From contig NZ_CP017990.1 in the NCBI RefSeq assembly GCF_002208095.1, forward strand, positions 868,001 to 932,000: DNA of 64,000 nt, read 5' to 3'. The position numbers and the translations under genes are program-made. Every line of letters begins with the position of its first letter. Within the stretch, counting starts at the first letter, position 1. Shown here in pieces: positions 1 to 8,373 of this stretch. This DNA is from Enterobacter cloacae complex sp. ECNIH7 (GTDB taxonomy: Bacteria > Pseudomonadota > Gammaproteobacteria > Enterobacterales > Enterobacteriaceae). The notes under the pieces are model-generated. The model made no database searches. It had not been told where the DNA came from and saw only the letters and a program-made list of their open reading frames with translations.

Positions 1-110
1 CGCTGACCATCCACGCTCACCCGACTCTGCACGAGTCCGTGGGCCTGGCGGCAGAAGTGTTTGAAGGCAGCATCACCGACCTGCCAAACGCGAAAGCGAA
101 GAAGAAATAA
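1..110 (+). CDS. lpd: Dihydrolipoyl dehydrogenase (E3), C-terminal end only
   Basis: Only the last 35 codons are in the window, read from base 3 to the TAA at 108-110. The residues HAHPTLHESVGLA and the lysine-rich tail match the dimerisation-domain end of E. coli Lpd. This includes the His-x-His-Pro-Thr and Glu that form the conserved HPT..E active-site element contributed to the neighbouring subunit. Lpd is the FAD disulfide oxidoreductase shared by the pyruvate and 2-oxoglutarate dehydrogenase complexes and the glycine cleavage system. The upstream pdhR-aceEF genes expected from E. coli lie outside the window. The following yacH-like and acnB genes support the assignment. Confidence 0.93.
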   Translation, partial: LTIHAHPTLHESVGLAAEVFEGSITDLPNAKAKKK

Positions 111-123
111 GTTTCTTCAGATG

Positions 124-152
124 AAAAAAAGCGGCCAATGGCCGCTTTTTTT
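124..152. terminator. Bidirectional intrinsic terminator between lpd and the DUF2950 gene
   Basis: A perfect 13-bp stem is formed by seven A plus GCGGCC and GGCCGC plus seven T, with an AAT loop. It lies 14 bp after the lpd stop and 12 bp beyond the stop of the convergent DUF2950 gene. The A and T runs on both sides mean it can stop transcription from either direction. Confidence 0.9.
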
Positions 153-163
153 ATGCGCTGCGT

Positions 164-955
164 TCAGGGGGCCACAGGCTGCCAGGTTTTATCCGGGCTA
201 TAGGCGGCTAGCGCCCGGGCTTTCTGCTCTGAATCGCTGCCGAGATCGGACTGATACACCTTGTCGTCCTGGTTTATCACAAAGCTCATTACGCCCGTCT
301 GACCGTAGCTGACCGGCCAGGCCACCATCGCGAAACCGTGATTGTCCGGCAGGATGCGGAAGCGATAGCCGTGATAGCCGGTACCCGGCTCTTTCGGGCT
401 AAATGCCGGGCCGAGCGGGCTGGGCGCTTCGCCGGGCGAGGCTGGCCAGTACAAACCGTCTTTTTTGCCTTTCGAGCTGACAATCTTCTGCGCGTATTTC
501 TGGTTCATCGCAAAATAGCTTTGCTGCGCATCAACATAGGCATGCAAGGCTTCAATGGCGGCGAGCTCGTTACGCCCGATTTCGCGGGTCAGGATCTCTT
601 CAGCCCCTTCTTTGATATCGAACTGCCAGCCTGCAGAGGTTTTGATCACCGGGATGGGAAGCTGCCAGCCGCTGTCTCCGACAACCAGGTGCGCCGTATC
701 TCCCTCGACAACCGTGGTATGACGGACGTTCCAGTCGCGCAGGAAGCGATCGACAGCATCCGGATCAACGCCTTCGGGGGGAAGAAAATCGCGCCAGTTC
801 TCTCCGAGCAGGTCGGTCATCGCGCTCTCGTTTTGCTCACTGATGGCTTTGGTCAGCGCATCGGTTGCCTGAGCGGGGGTGCTAAAGGACTGCTGCGCCA
901 TCACCGGGGCCGAAAGCATAAATAACACCATTCCGCTGAGTAGTTTACGTTTCAT
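164..955 (-). CDS. DUF2950 family exported protein
   Basis: This 263-residue protein has a clear Sec signal peptide: a KRK start, a hydrophobic core, then a predicted AxA-type cut near VMAQQ. The ATG at 955 is chosen because GGGAA lies just upstream and it puts the signal peptide at the N-terminus; an earlier alternative start would bury it. The mature part (STPAQATDALTKAI, then DFLPPEGVDPDAV) looks like DUF2950, a family of unknown function. It begins 10 bp after the yacH-like gene ends, so the two almost certainly form one transcript. I recall DUF3300 and DUF2950 genes as frequent neighbours in enterobacteria. A periplasmic place is inferred; no catalytic motif is recognised. No equivalent sits here in E. 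coli K-12. Confidence 0.8.
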   Translation of the reverse strand: MKRKLLSGMVLFMLSAPVMAQQSFSTPAQATDALTKAISEQNESAMTDLLGENWRDFLPPEGVDPDAVDRFLRDWNVRHTTVVEGDTAHLVVGDSGWQLPIPVIKTSAGWQFDIKEGAEEILTREIGRNELAAIEALHAYVDAQQSYFAMNQKYAQKIVSSKGKKDGLYWPASPGEAPSPLGPAFSPKEPGTGYHGYRFRILPDNHGFAMVAWPVSYGQTGVMSFVINQDDKVYQSDLGSDSEQKARALAAYSPDKTWQPVAP

Positions 956-965
956 GTCGGTTCCC

Positions 966-2519
966 TTAGCGATGTCGAATTTCACGGCGTTCAGCACGTC
1001 CACCGGACGCCTGACGTGGCTGCTGCTGGCGCGCAGCGAGCTGTCTGCTTTGCGCACCGCGCTGCTGCTGCGCCTGCCAGTTCGCGGAGCGGCTGTCGTT
1101 ACCGCTCAGCGCATTGGCCCGGGGCTGACTGTTTCGCTGCTGGAGAGAGCGTTGCTGCACGGGCTGCGAAACCCGCTTCTCATGTCTCTGGGCGGTGGTC
1201 TGGCGGTTTTCTCGCTGCTGCGCGGTACTCCGCTTCGCCGTCTGCGGTTTGGTGTCGTAGCCGCGGTAGTTGTTGCGCTGCGAAATCTGCTTCAGCTGTT
1301 CACCTGAGGCCTGACGCTGCACGTCTTTCGTTCCGGTGCGCGCCGTTTGCGGGAAGGTTTTGCCCGTGGATTTCTCCATCTGGCTCAGCGCGGCCTGACG
1401 CTGGCTGTCGCGATTTACCGGTTTTTGCTGCGTTGAACTGAGCCCTGTGGCTGTGTTGGTGGTGTGGAAGCGAGTGTTGAGCTGGTTAGTCGGATAGGGC
1501 ACGCCTTCCCGATAGGCCGGGTTGTGCTGCCAGGTGCGGTTGGCGTCCGTCAGGCGCTGTCCGCTGATTTTATTGAAGTTCTCAACGTTGATATTGATAT
1601 TGTTATCACCGTTGCGGTTATAGCCGCCGTGATTATCCCAGTCGTCATGGTGATGATCCCAGTCATCGTCATCATCCCAGTCGATGCTGCTGAAGATGGC
1701 ATAGGTTGTGGCGACGCCCAGGCTGAAGCCTAAACCGTTTACGAAGCTGTTGCCAAACTGCTCCCCGGGCGTGGGCGGGAGATAGGTGGGCGGATAGGCG
1801 GCGTTTGGCCAGGTCCCGTAAACCGTATTGGGGTTATAGGTCGGGACGTAAACAACCTGCGGGTCGGCAGATTCAATTTTGATTACCGTAGGCGCGGACG
1901 TCGTCGTGGTCGTGGTTTCGGCGGTGCTGGTTTTCGCTGGCGCCGGTTTTGTCACGGTGGTGACCGTCTGCTGAGGCGTGGATTGTAACGCGCCGGTCTT
2001 CTGCGCCAGCGCGCGCAGGCGCTGAACGGAATCCATCACGTCCTTCGGCTGCGCGAGAAACGCATCACCCAGATTTTGTACCCACGGCGGGTTTTCACCC
2101 ATCAGGGACATAAGCTGAGGAAACGCGACCAGCGATTTTACGCTGGGATCCCAGGGCTGGCTGGCAACGGCCTGAATCGCCGCGTCCCCTTCCATTTTAG
2201 GATTGTCTTTCGACCACTGCGCCGCCTGGATCACGTTGGCCGGATAGGTCGAGGCCATCAGGATTTGTGAGAGCAGGGCATCGGGGTAGAGCGCAACAGG
2301 GGCGACCCACTGATCGATTTGCGCGGCAGTGTAGGCTGGCGCGACAGCAGGGGCGGACTGGGCTGCGGCAGGCGCTGCCGGTGGAGCCGGTTGTTGTGTG
2401 ACGGCGGCTGGCGCAGCGGGCTCCGTGGCGCGGCCTTTGACAAACATGACGCCCGAGGCGGCAAACAGCCCGGCACTGCACACAAGGACGAGCAGATGTG
2501 GCTTAAAGGGCAACTTCAT
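966..2519 (-). CDS. yacH: YacH-like DUF3300 family protein
   Basis: This 517-residue protein resembles E. coli YacH, of unknown function. The ATG at 2519 is preceded by GGAG seven bases upstream; the longer frame would need a TTG start. Residues 1-30 form a signal peptide or membrane anchor, followed by an Ala/Pro-rich linker. The DUF3300 region spans roughly residues 60-180 (QIDQWVAPVALYPDALLSQI). A Thr-rich linker follows, then a stretch near residue 280 very rich in Asp, Trp and His, and finally a long Gln/Arg-rich, low-complexity tail of about 170 residues. The Asp/His stretch could bind metal, but that is only an inference. It heads an operon with the DUF2950 gene. The gene name rests on position and similarity. 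Confidence 0.82.
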   Translation of the reverse strand: MKLPFKPHLLVLVCSAGLFAASGVMFVKGRATEPAAPAAVTQQPAPPAAPAAAQSAPAVAPAYTAAQIDQWVAPVALYPDALLSQILMASTYPANVIQAAQWSKDNPKMEGDAAIQAVASQPWDPSVKSLVAFPQLMSLMGENPPWVQNLGDAFLAQPKDVMDSVQRLRALAQKTGALQSTPQQTVTTVTKPAPAKTSTAETTTTTTSAPTVIKIESADPQVVYVPTYNPNTVYGTWPNAAYPPTYLPPTPGEQFGNSFVNGLGFSLGVATTYAIFSSIDWDDDDDWDHHHDDWDNHGGYNRNGDNNININVENFNKISGQRLTDANRTWQHNPAYREGVPYPTNQLNTRFHTTNTATGLSSTQQKPVNRDSQRQAALSQMEKSTGKTFPQTARTGTKDVQRQASGEQLKQISQRNNYRGYDTKPQTAKRSTAQQRENRQTTAQRHEKRVSQPVQQRSLQQRNSQPRANALSGNDSRSANWQAQQQRGAQSRQLAARQQQPRQASGGRAERREIRHR

Positions 2520-2660
2520 AAAATGACTCCAACGAGACAAGCGTTGTGCCGTGAGGCGTTACGGTTGGCGTGAGTATTATTCACCCGTCTTTTACTGTTT
2601 TGACTTTTATTGGGAAGCGTCCGGGACGTCCGGATAAAGAGTGTGAGTATTTATTACACA

Positions 2661-2666
2661 ATTATA
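2661..2666 (-). promoter_or_regulatory. Candidate -10 box for the yacH-DUF2950 operon
   Basis: The minus strand reads a perfect TATAAT about 140 bp upstream of the yacH start. No good -35 box lies 16-18 bp upstream of it, so the call is weak. Confidence 0.33.
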
Positions 2667-2789
2667 TCTGATGAAGAAAAAACTGAAGCGTCACGGTGCA
2701 GAAGATACCGCAAAAAGATGCCCTGAATCCCCGCTACACCATGCTTAACGATTCAGCAAATTTTTTAATGTTGCTTTTTTGTAAACGGA

Positions 2790-2818
2790 TTAACACTGTG
2801 CAGAAATCCTGCTATGCT
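2790..2818 (+). promoter_or_regulatory. Predicted acnB promoter
   Basis: TTAACA (2790-2795) and TATGCT (2813-2818) are separated by 17 bp, and the TGC before the -10 gives an extended -10. Transcription would start near 2825, leaving a leader of about 95 nt before the acnB GTG. The rest of the 399-bp region between yacH and acnB is AT-rich regulatory DNA. I see no other gene in it. Confidence 0.65.
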
Positions 2819-2918
2819 GCCCGACGCGGTATCGGGCATTTACCCTACAAACTGCTGTCTCACAGGAGCGTGAAGAGAACGCCCGCCGCATATGACAATG
2901 AGAGCGAGGAGAACCGTC

Positions 2919-5516
2919 GTGCTAGAAGAATACCGTAAGCACGTAGCAGAACGTGCCGCCGAGGGAATTGTACCCAAACCTTTAGATGCAACCCAAATGG
3001 CCGCGCTCGTCGAGCTGCTGAAGAACCCGCCTAAGGGCGAAGAAGAATTCCTGTTAGATCTGCTGATCAACCGCGTACCGCCTGGCGTAGATGAAGCTGC
3101 CTACGTAAAAGCCGGATTCCTTGCTGCTATCGCCAAAGGCGAAGCCACCTCCCCACTGGTTACTCCTGAAAAAGCCATTGAACTGCTCGGCACCATGCAG
3201 GGTGGTTACAACATTCATCCGCTGATTGACGCGCTGGATAACGACAAGCTGGCACCGATTGCCGCTAAAGCGCTCTCTTCCACGCTGCTGATGTTCGATA
3301 ACTTCTACGACGTAGAAGAAAAAGCCAAAGCGGGCAACGTCTATGCGAAGCAGGTGATGCAGTCCTGGGCTGATGCCGAATGGTTCCTGAACCGCCCAGC
3401 GCTGGCTGAAAAAATCACCGTTACCGTCTTTAAAGTGACCGGTGAAACCAACACCGATGACCTCTCTCCGGCACCGGACGCGTGGTCTCGCCCGGATATC
3501 CCTCTGCACGCTCTGGCGATGCTGAAAAACGCCCGTGAAGGTATTGAGCCGGATCAGCCGGGCAGCGTTGGCCCGATCAAACAGATCGAAGCCCTGCAGA
3601 AAAAAGGATTCCCGCTGGCCTATGTGGGTGACGTTGTGGGTACCGGTTCTTCCCGTAAGTCCGCAACCAACTCCGTGCTGTGGTTCATGGGCGACGACAT
3701 TCCGCATGTGCCAAACAAGCGCGGCGGCGGCCTGTGCCTCGGCGGCAAAATTGCGCCAATCTTCTTCAACACCATGGAAGATGCGGGCGCACTGCCGATC
3801 GAAGTGGATGTTTCTAACCTGAATATGGGCGACGTGATTGACGTTTACCCGTACAAAGGCGAAGTGCGTAACCACGAAACCAACGAGCTGCTGGCAAGCT
3901 TTGAGCTGAAAACCGACGTGCTGATCGACGAAGTGCGCGCCGGTGGCCGTATCCCGCTGATCATTGGTCGTGGCCTGACTACCAAAGCGCGCGAAGCGCT
4001 GGGTCTGCCGCACTCTGACGTTTTCCGTCAGGCGAAAGACGTTGCTGAAAGCAACCGCGGTTATTCTCTGGCACAGAAAATGGTGGGCCGCGCGTGCGGC
4101 GTAGCCGGTATTCGTCCTGGCGCGTACTGCGAGCCTAAGATGACCTCCGTGGGCTCTCAGGACACCACAGGCCCAATGACCCGTGACGAACTGAAAGACC
4201 TGGCGTGCCTGGGCTTCTCTTCTGACCTGGTGATGCAGTCCTTCTGCCACACGGCGGCCTATCCGAAGCCGGTTGACGTGACCACGCACCACACGCTGCC
4301 AGACTTCATCATGAACCGCGGCGGCGTTTCCCTGCGTCCGGGTGACGGCGTCATCCACTCCTGGCTGAACCGCATGCTGCTGCCGGATACCGTCGGTACC
4401 GGCGGTGACTCCCATACCCGTTTCCCAATCGGTATCTCCTTCCCGGCGGGCTCCGGTCTGGTGGCGTTTGCTGCTGCGACGGGCGTGATGCCGCTGGATA
4501 TGCCGGAATCGGTGCTGGTGCGCTTCAAAGGTAAAATGCAGCCGGGTATCACCCTGCGCGACCTGGTTCACGCGATCCCGCTGTATGCGATTAAACAGGG
4601 CCTGCTGACCGTTGAGAAGAAAGGGAAGAAAAACATCTTCTCTGGCCGCATTCTGGAAATTGAAGGTCTGCCGGATCTGAAAGTGGAGCAGGCGTTCGAG
4701 CTGACCGATGCTTCCGCCGAGCGTTCTGCGGCGGGCTGTACCATCAAGCTGAACAAAGAGCCGATTATTGAGTATCTGAACTCTAACATCGTGCTGCTGA
4801 AGTGGATGATTGCAGAAGGCTACGGCGACCGTCGTACGCTGGAGCGTCGTATCCAGGGCATGGAAAAATGGCTGGCCGATCCGCAGCTGCTGGAAGCCGA
4901 TGCTGACGCGGAGTACGCGGCGGTGATCGACATCGATCTGGCGGATATCAAAGAGCCAATCCTGTGTGCACCGAACGATCCTGACGACGCGCGTCCGCTG
5001 TCTGAGGTTCAGGGCGAGAAGATCGACGAAGTGTTCATCGGATCCTGTATGACCAACATCGGTCACTTCCGTGCTGCCGGTAAGCTGCTGGATACCCACA
5101 AAGGCCAGCTGCCAACTCGTCTGTGGGTGGCGCCGCCAACCCGTATGGACGCGGCTCAGCTGACCGAAGAGGGCTACTACAGCGTGTTTGGTAAGAGCGG
5201 TGCGCGTATCGAAATCCCTGGCTGTTCCCTGTGCATGGGCAACCAGGCGCGCGTAGCCGACGGTGCGACGGTGGTTTCCACCTCTACCCGTAACTTCCCG
5301 AACCGTTTAGGTACCGGTGCGAACGTCTTCCTGGCCTCTGCGGAGCTGGCGGCGGTTGCGGCGCTGATTGGCAAACTGCCAACGCCGGAAGAGTACCAGA
5401 CCTTTGTGGCTCAGGTGGATAAGACGGCGGTGGATACCTATCGCTATCTGAACTTCGACCAGCTTTCGCAGTACACCGAGAAGGCCGACGGGGTTATCTT
5501 CCAGACGGCGGTATAA
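2919..5516 (+). CDS. acnB: Aconitate hydratase B (also 2-methylisocitrate dehydratase)
   Basis: AcnB interconverts citrate and isocitrate in the TCA cycle, in the cytoplasm. The 865-residue length equals E. coli AcnB when translation starts at the GTG at 2919, preceded by GAGGAG; an in-frame ATG at 2892 would add nine unrelated residues. The N-terminal HEAT-like domain is followed by the swivel domain and the three catalytic domains. The 4Fe-4S cluster cysteines are present at C710 (GSCMTN) and C769 and C772 (GCSLCMG). E. coli AcnB also binds mRNA when it loses its cluster and is under Fe-responsive RyhB control; whether that holds here cannot be seen. It stands alone, with its own promoter and terminator. 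Confidence 0.98.
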   Translation: MLEEYRKHVAERAAEGIVPKPLDATQMAALVELLKNPPKGEEEFLLDLLINRVPPGVDEAAYVKAGFLAAIAKGEATSPLVTPEKAIELLGTMQGGYNIHPLIDALDNDKLAPIAAKALSSTLLMFDNFYDVEEKAKAGNVYAKQVMQSWADAEWFLNRPALAEKITVTVFKVTGETNTDDLSPAPDAWSRPDIPLHALAMLKNAREGIEPDQPGSVGPIKQIEALQKKGFPLAYVGDVVGTGSSRKSATNSVLWFMGDDIPHVPNKRGGGLCLGGKIAPIFFNTMEDAGALPIEVDVSNLNMGDVIDVYPYKGEVRNHETNELLASFELKTDVLIDEVRAGGRIPLIIGRGLTTKAREALGLPHSDVFRQAKDVAESNRGYSLAQKMVGRACGVAGIRPGAYCEPKMTSVGSQDTTGPMTRDELKDLACLGFSSDLVMQSFCHTAAYPKPVDVTTHHTLPDFIMNRGGVSLRPGDGVIHSWLNRMLLPDTVGTGGDSHTRFPIGISFPAGSGLVAFAAATGVMPLDMPESVLVRFKGKMQPGITLRDLVHAIPLYAIKQGLLTVEKKGKKNIFSGRILEIEGLPDLKVEQAFELTDASAERSAAGCTIKLNKEPIIEYLNSNIVLLKWMIAEGYGDRRTLERRIQGMEKWLADPQLLEADADAEYAAVIDIDLADIKEPILCAPNDPDDARPLSEVQGEKIDEVFIGSCMTNIGHFRAAGKLLDTHKGQLPTRLWVAPPTRMDAAQLTEEGYYSVFGKSGARIEIPGCSLCMGNQARVADGATVVSTSTRNFPNRLGTGANVFLASAELAAVAALIGKLPTPEEYQTFVAQVDKTAVDTYRYLNFDQLSQYTEKADGVIFQTAV

Positions 5517-5521
5517 ACAGC

Positions 5522-5548
5522 AAAACCGTCTCTACGAGACGGTTTTTA
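5522..5548 (+). terminator. acnB intrinsic terminator
   Basis: AAAACCGTCTC pairs with GAGACGGTTTT across a TAC loop and is followed by T residues, six bases after the acnB stop. It is directly joined to a palindromic repeat (5556-5601), in the same arrangement as four other terminators in the window. Confidence 0.9.
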
Positions 5549-5555
5549 GTGTTTG

Positions 5556-5601
5556 CACCCTCTCCTGTGGGAGAGGGACGGGGTGAGGGCATCAGGCCGC
5601 A
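5556..5601. repeat. boxC-like palindromic intergenic repeat, copy 1
   Basis: CCCTCTCC and GGGAGAGGG face each other around a short loop, followed by GGGGTGAGGGCATCAGGCCGC. Other copies are near 9990, 13213, 27043, 35951, 39291 and 45995. It resembles the enterobacterial boxC/REP class of extragenic repeats; the exact family name is not certain. This copy is in the inverted orientation relative to most others. Confidence 0.8.
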
Positions 5602-5706
5602 GGGTCTTGCTCTCACCTTTTTATTTTCATTCCTCCCACTTCTCCCGCTTTTTTTCTTCCTCGCTGCTGCGATAATTACCGTAATGGCTTTGCAGAGGAA
5701 AACACT

Positions 5707-6069
5707 ATGGATTACGAATTTCTGCGCGACATCACCGGAGTGGTGAAAGTGCGTATGTCGATGGGCCACGAAGCCGTTGGACACTGGTTTAACGAAGAGG
5801 TGAAAGAAAATCTTGCACTTCTTGATGAAGTTGAACAGGCGGCAAATACGGTGAAAGGCAGTGAACGATCCTGGCAGCGCGCCGGGCATGAATATACGCT
5901 GTGGATGGACGGTGAAGAGGTCATGGTGCGTGCCAACCAGCTCGAGTTTTCAGGTGATGAGATGGAAGAGGGGATGAGCTACTACGACGAAGAGAGCCTG
6001 TCGATGTGCGGCGTAGAAGATTTCCTTCAGGTGGTAAATGCCTACCGCGACTTTATGAAACAGAAATAA
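5707..6069 (+). CDS. yacL: YacL, UPF0231 family protein
   Basis: This 120-residue acidic cytoplasmic protein has the same length and start ([20 protein letters not shown]) as E. coli YacL of the UPF0231 family. Its function is unknown. It has no signal peptide or membrane segment. The ATG follows AGAGGAA at a normal distance. It lies between acnB and the convergent speD, and is separated from acnB by a terminator plus repeat, so it probably has its own promoter. I do not see a convincing -35/-10 pair. There is nothing odd in length or composition. Confidence 0.93.
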   Translation: MDYEFLRDITGVVKVRMSMGHEAVGHWFNEEVKENLALLDEVEQAANTVKGSERSWQRAGHEYTLWMDGEEVMVRANQLEFSGDEMEEGMSYYDEESLSMCGVEDFLQVVNAYRDFMKQK

Positions 6070-6102
6070 AAGACCGGAGCATCCCTGCTCCGGCTTGCTC
6101 TT
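6066..6102. terminator. Terminator between convergent yacL and speD
   Basis: CCGGAGCA and TGCTCCGG (6074-6093) form an eight-bp stem around TCCC. There is a moderate T-rich tail on both strands, so it may serve both genes. Confidence 0.65.
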
Positions 6103-6895
6103 ACACGGCCGGAATATTGCGGCCGTAGTAAATCTCGCGCATCTCTTTCCAGAGCAGGTCAGTAATCGCCTTACGCTCTTCTTCGCTCAAATCTTCCGGC
6201 TTCGTGTGGAACATGTAGTGCTTAAGGTCAAATTCCTTAAGTAACATCTTGGTATGGAAGATGTTTTCCTGATACACGTTCACGTCCATCATGTCGTACA
6301 GCGATTTCATGTCCTCGGACATAAAGTTCTGGATGGAGTTGATCTCGTGGTCGATGAAGTGCTTCATGCCGTTGACGTCACGGGTAAAACCACGCACGCG
6401 GTAATCAATGGTGACGATGTCCGATTCCAGCTGGTGGATTAAATAGTTCAGCGCGTTCAGCGGTGAAATCACGCCGCAGGTCGAGACTTCAATATCGGCG
6501 CGGAACGTGCACAGCCCGCCTTCCGGGTGACTCTCCGGGTAGGTGTGCACGCAGATATGGCTTTTATCCAGGTGGGCCACGACCACTTCCGGCAGCGGGC
6601 CCGGATGTTCCGTTTTGTCGATAAGCTTCGGGTCGACCGGCTCTTCGCTGACCAGAATGGTCACGCTGGCGCCCTGAGGTTCATAATCCTGTCGGGCGAT
6701 GTTCAGGATGTTTGCGCCGATAATGGAACAGGTTTCTGACAGGATCTCGGTCAGACGGTTGGCGTTGTAGAGTTCGTCGATATAGGCGATGTAACCATCG
6801 CGTTCTTCCGCTGTTTTGGCATAGCAGATATCGTAAATACAAAAACTCAGGCTTTTCGTCAGGTTGTTAAAGCCATGCAGTTTAAGCTTTTTCAA
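6101..6895 (-). CDS. speD: S-adenosylmethionine decarboxylase proenzyme
   Basis: SpeD makes decarboxylated S-adenosylmethionine, the aminopropyl donor for spermidine. The 264 residues match the E. coli class. The self-cleavage site that creates the pyruvoyl group is at K111-S112 ([11 protein letters not shown]), with H117 and C140 also present. Translation starts at a TTG (6893-6895) placed directly after the speE stop codon; its Shine-Dalgarno AGGGGGTGA lies inside the end of speE. Expression is therefore coupled to speE. The shared operon makes sense because SpeE uses the SpeD product. Confidence 0.97.
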   Translation of the reverse strand: MKKLKLHGFNNLTKSLSFCIYDICYAKTAEERDGYIAYIDELYNANRLTEILSETCSIIGANILNIARQDYEPQGASVTILVSEEPVDPKLIDKTEHPGPLPEVVVAHLDKSHICVHTYPESHPEGGLCTFRADIEVSTCGVISPLNALNYLIHQLESDIVTIDYRVRGFTRDVNGMKHFIDHEINSIQNFMSEDMKSLYDMMDVNVYQENIFHTKMLLKEFDLKHYMFHTKPEDLSEEERKAITDLLWKEMREIYYGRNIPAV

Positions 6896-7765
6896 TTAGC
6901 TCACCCCCTTAGTGGATAATGCGTCTTGCAGGTACTGCGGCAGAGCAAACGCTGCGGTATGAATTGCCGGATTGTAGTATCGGCACTGAAGACCGGCCTG
7001 ATGGAAGCGGGCCTGAATAATTTCGGTGGAGAGATGGCGTAATACGTCGTTATCGGTCGCCCAGGCAAAGGTCATGATCCCGCCGTAGTACGTCGGAATG
7101 GCCGCCTGATAGAAGCTGACGTCATCGAAATAGGTGCTTAGCTTACGATGGCTGTCGAGCGCTTCATCCTGCTGCAGGAAGCAGACGCCATTTTGTGCGA
7201 CGAAGATCCCGCCCGGGTTCAGGCAGCGCTTGCAGCCTTCGTAGAAGGAGGAGGTAAACAGCGACGCGCCGGGGCCGATAGGGTCGGTGCAGTCGGAGAT
7301 AATAACGTCAAAGGTCTGCGAGGTCTGGTTAACAAAGTTAACGCCGTCGTCAATCACCAGGCTAAAGCGCGGATCGTCATAGCTACCGGCATTGTGGTTG
7401 GGCAGGTACTGGCGGCAGAAAGAGACGACTCCCGCATCGATTTCCACCATGGTGATGGTTTCAATGGAACGATGGCGGGACACTTCACGCAGCATTGCGC
7501 CGTCGCCGCCGCCGATAATCAGGACATGCTTCGCGTGACCGTGCGCCAGCAGCGGGACGTGGGTCATCATCTCATGATAGATGAACTCGTCGCGCTCGGT
7601 GGTTTGCACCACGCCGTCCAGCGCCATCACGCGGCCAAAGGCGGCGTTTTCGAAGATAATGAGATCCTGGTGATCGGTTTTCTCATGATAGAGCACGTTA
7701 TCAACGGCAAAGTACTGACCAAACTGGTCATGCAGTGTTTCATGCCACAACGTGTGGTCGGCCAT
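6896..7765 (-). CDS. speE: Spermidine synthase (polyamine aminopropyltransferase)
   Basis: SpeE transfers the aminopropyl group from decarboxylated S-adenosylmethionine to putrescine, giving spermidine and methylthioadenosine. The 289-residue protein has the Rossmann-like fold signature [14 protein letters not shown], the acidic VEID that binds the donor, and DCTDPIGPG with the catalytic aspartate. The ATG is preceded by a strong AAAGGAGGAG. It is the first gene of speE-speD. The by-product methylthioadenosine is the substrate of Mtn, encoded at 40824. A hairpin and a 26-bp dyad lie in the upstream 115 bp. Confidence 0.97.
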   Translation of the reverse strand: MADHTLWHETLHDQFGQYFAVDNVLYHEKTDHQDLIIFENAAFGRVMALDGVVQTTERDEFIYHEMMTHVPLLAHGHAKHVLIIGGGDGAMLREVSRHRSIETITMVEIDAGVVSFCRQYLPNHNAGSYDDPRFSLVIDDGVNFVNQTSQTFDVIISDCTDPIGPGASLFTSSFYEGCKRCLNPGGIFVAQNGVCFLQQDEALDSHRKLSTYFDDVSFYQAAIPTYYGGIMTFAWATDNDVLRHLSTEIIQARFHQAGLQCRYYNPAIHTAAFALPQYLQDALSTKGVS

Positions 7766-7796
7766 ACGCGGACTCCTCCTTTGTTAACATCCGTTA

Positions 7797-7856
7797 CGCT
7801 CATAAAAAATGAGCGAAACATGATAGCTAACTATAACCGTGGTTGCACGGCTATAG
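7797..7856 (-). other. Two inverted repeats upstream of speE
   Basis: CGCTCAT and ATGAGCG (7797-7815) form a perfect seven-bp stem around five A. Further upstream, 7831-7856 reads CTATAACCGTG, GTTG, CACGGCTATAG, a near-perfect dyad with one mismatch. The second could be an operator or the 3-prime hairpin of yacC; the first would fold in the speE leader. Confidence 0.45.
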
Positions 7857-7880
7857 GTTTAACAGGGGGCGTCGGGAAGG

Positions 7881-8228
7881 TTATTTGACGTAGGCGAGCA
7901 GGCTGAGTGAGTCGCGAGCCAGCGCTTTGCATTTTTTGGCAGTGGGAATACCAATACCGCTTAGGTCACGGTAGCTGTCTTCGCCGAGCGCCTTCATGTC
8001 GAAGCTGTCGTAGTTGCTGAGATCCCACTGGTTTTGCTGGGCAAAAAAGACCAGCGCGCGGCGAATCTGCCCGTTGGGTAAATTCTGGTAGCCACAATCA
8101 TTTTTCAGGAATACAAAAACCGCCGTTAAATCGGCCATATCTTCCGCTTCATTTTCACTTAGCGCATAGCTGTTCGCACACATTGCCATCAGGCTTCCGA
8201 ACAAAATTGTCCTGAAAAACGTCTTCAT
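7881..8228 (-). CDS. yacC: YacC, PulS/OutS-like small exported protein
   Basis: This 115-residue protein nearly matches E. coli YacC, a PulS/OutS (pilotin-like) family member of unknown role. A Sec signal peptide ([15 protein letters not shown], cut after SYA) precedes a small helical domain with cysteines in [10 protein letters not shown] and AKKCKAL that could form a disulfide. The ATG at 8228 is used because it puts the signal peptide first; the open frame extends upstream without homology. It reads away from cueO and towards speE. No secretin or type II secretion gene is nearby, so a pilotin role is not supported by context. Confidence 0.9.
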   Translation of the reverse strand: MKTFFRTILFGSLMAMCANSYALSENEAEDMADLTAVFVFLKNDCGYQNLPNGQIRRALVFFAQQNQWDLSNYDSFDMKALGEDSYRDLSGIGIPTAKKCKALARDSLSLLAYVK

Positions 8229-8308
8229 TGCTTCTACCACTTCTTCACGGAAAATTAACGTTAGCATACTTGATGCCGGTGCGACGATCTTTATTATTGC
8301 CGCTTTAC

Positions 8309-8339
8309 TTGACCTTCCGGTAAGGGGAGGGTTTATGCT
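8309..8339 (+). promoter_or_regulatory. cueO promoter with CueR operator
   Basis: TTGACC (8309-8314) and TATGCT (8334-8339) are 19 bp apart, the over-long spacer typical of MerR-family promoters. Between them is the dyad ACCTTCC..GGAGGGT, the CueR copper-sensor operator pattern seen at E. coli cueO and copA. Copper-bound CueR would untwist it and activate cueO. Confidence 0.92.
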
Positions 8340-8373
8340 CAAAAGATCGCCTGCTGGAAATAAGGAAATGAAC

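Noticed and set aside
2892..2918. ATG at 2892 as the acnB start
   Set aside because: The nine extra residues are not in the family. GAGGAG is correctly placed for the GTG at 2919, which gives exactly 865 residues.
3054..5099. A 681-codon open frame on the minus strand opposite acnB
   Set aside because: It is fully antisense to a gene with strong homology and intact catalytic residues. Its composition (His, Arg, Gln and Val rich) is that of a shadow of GC-rich codons, and it has no recognisable domain.
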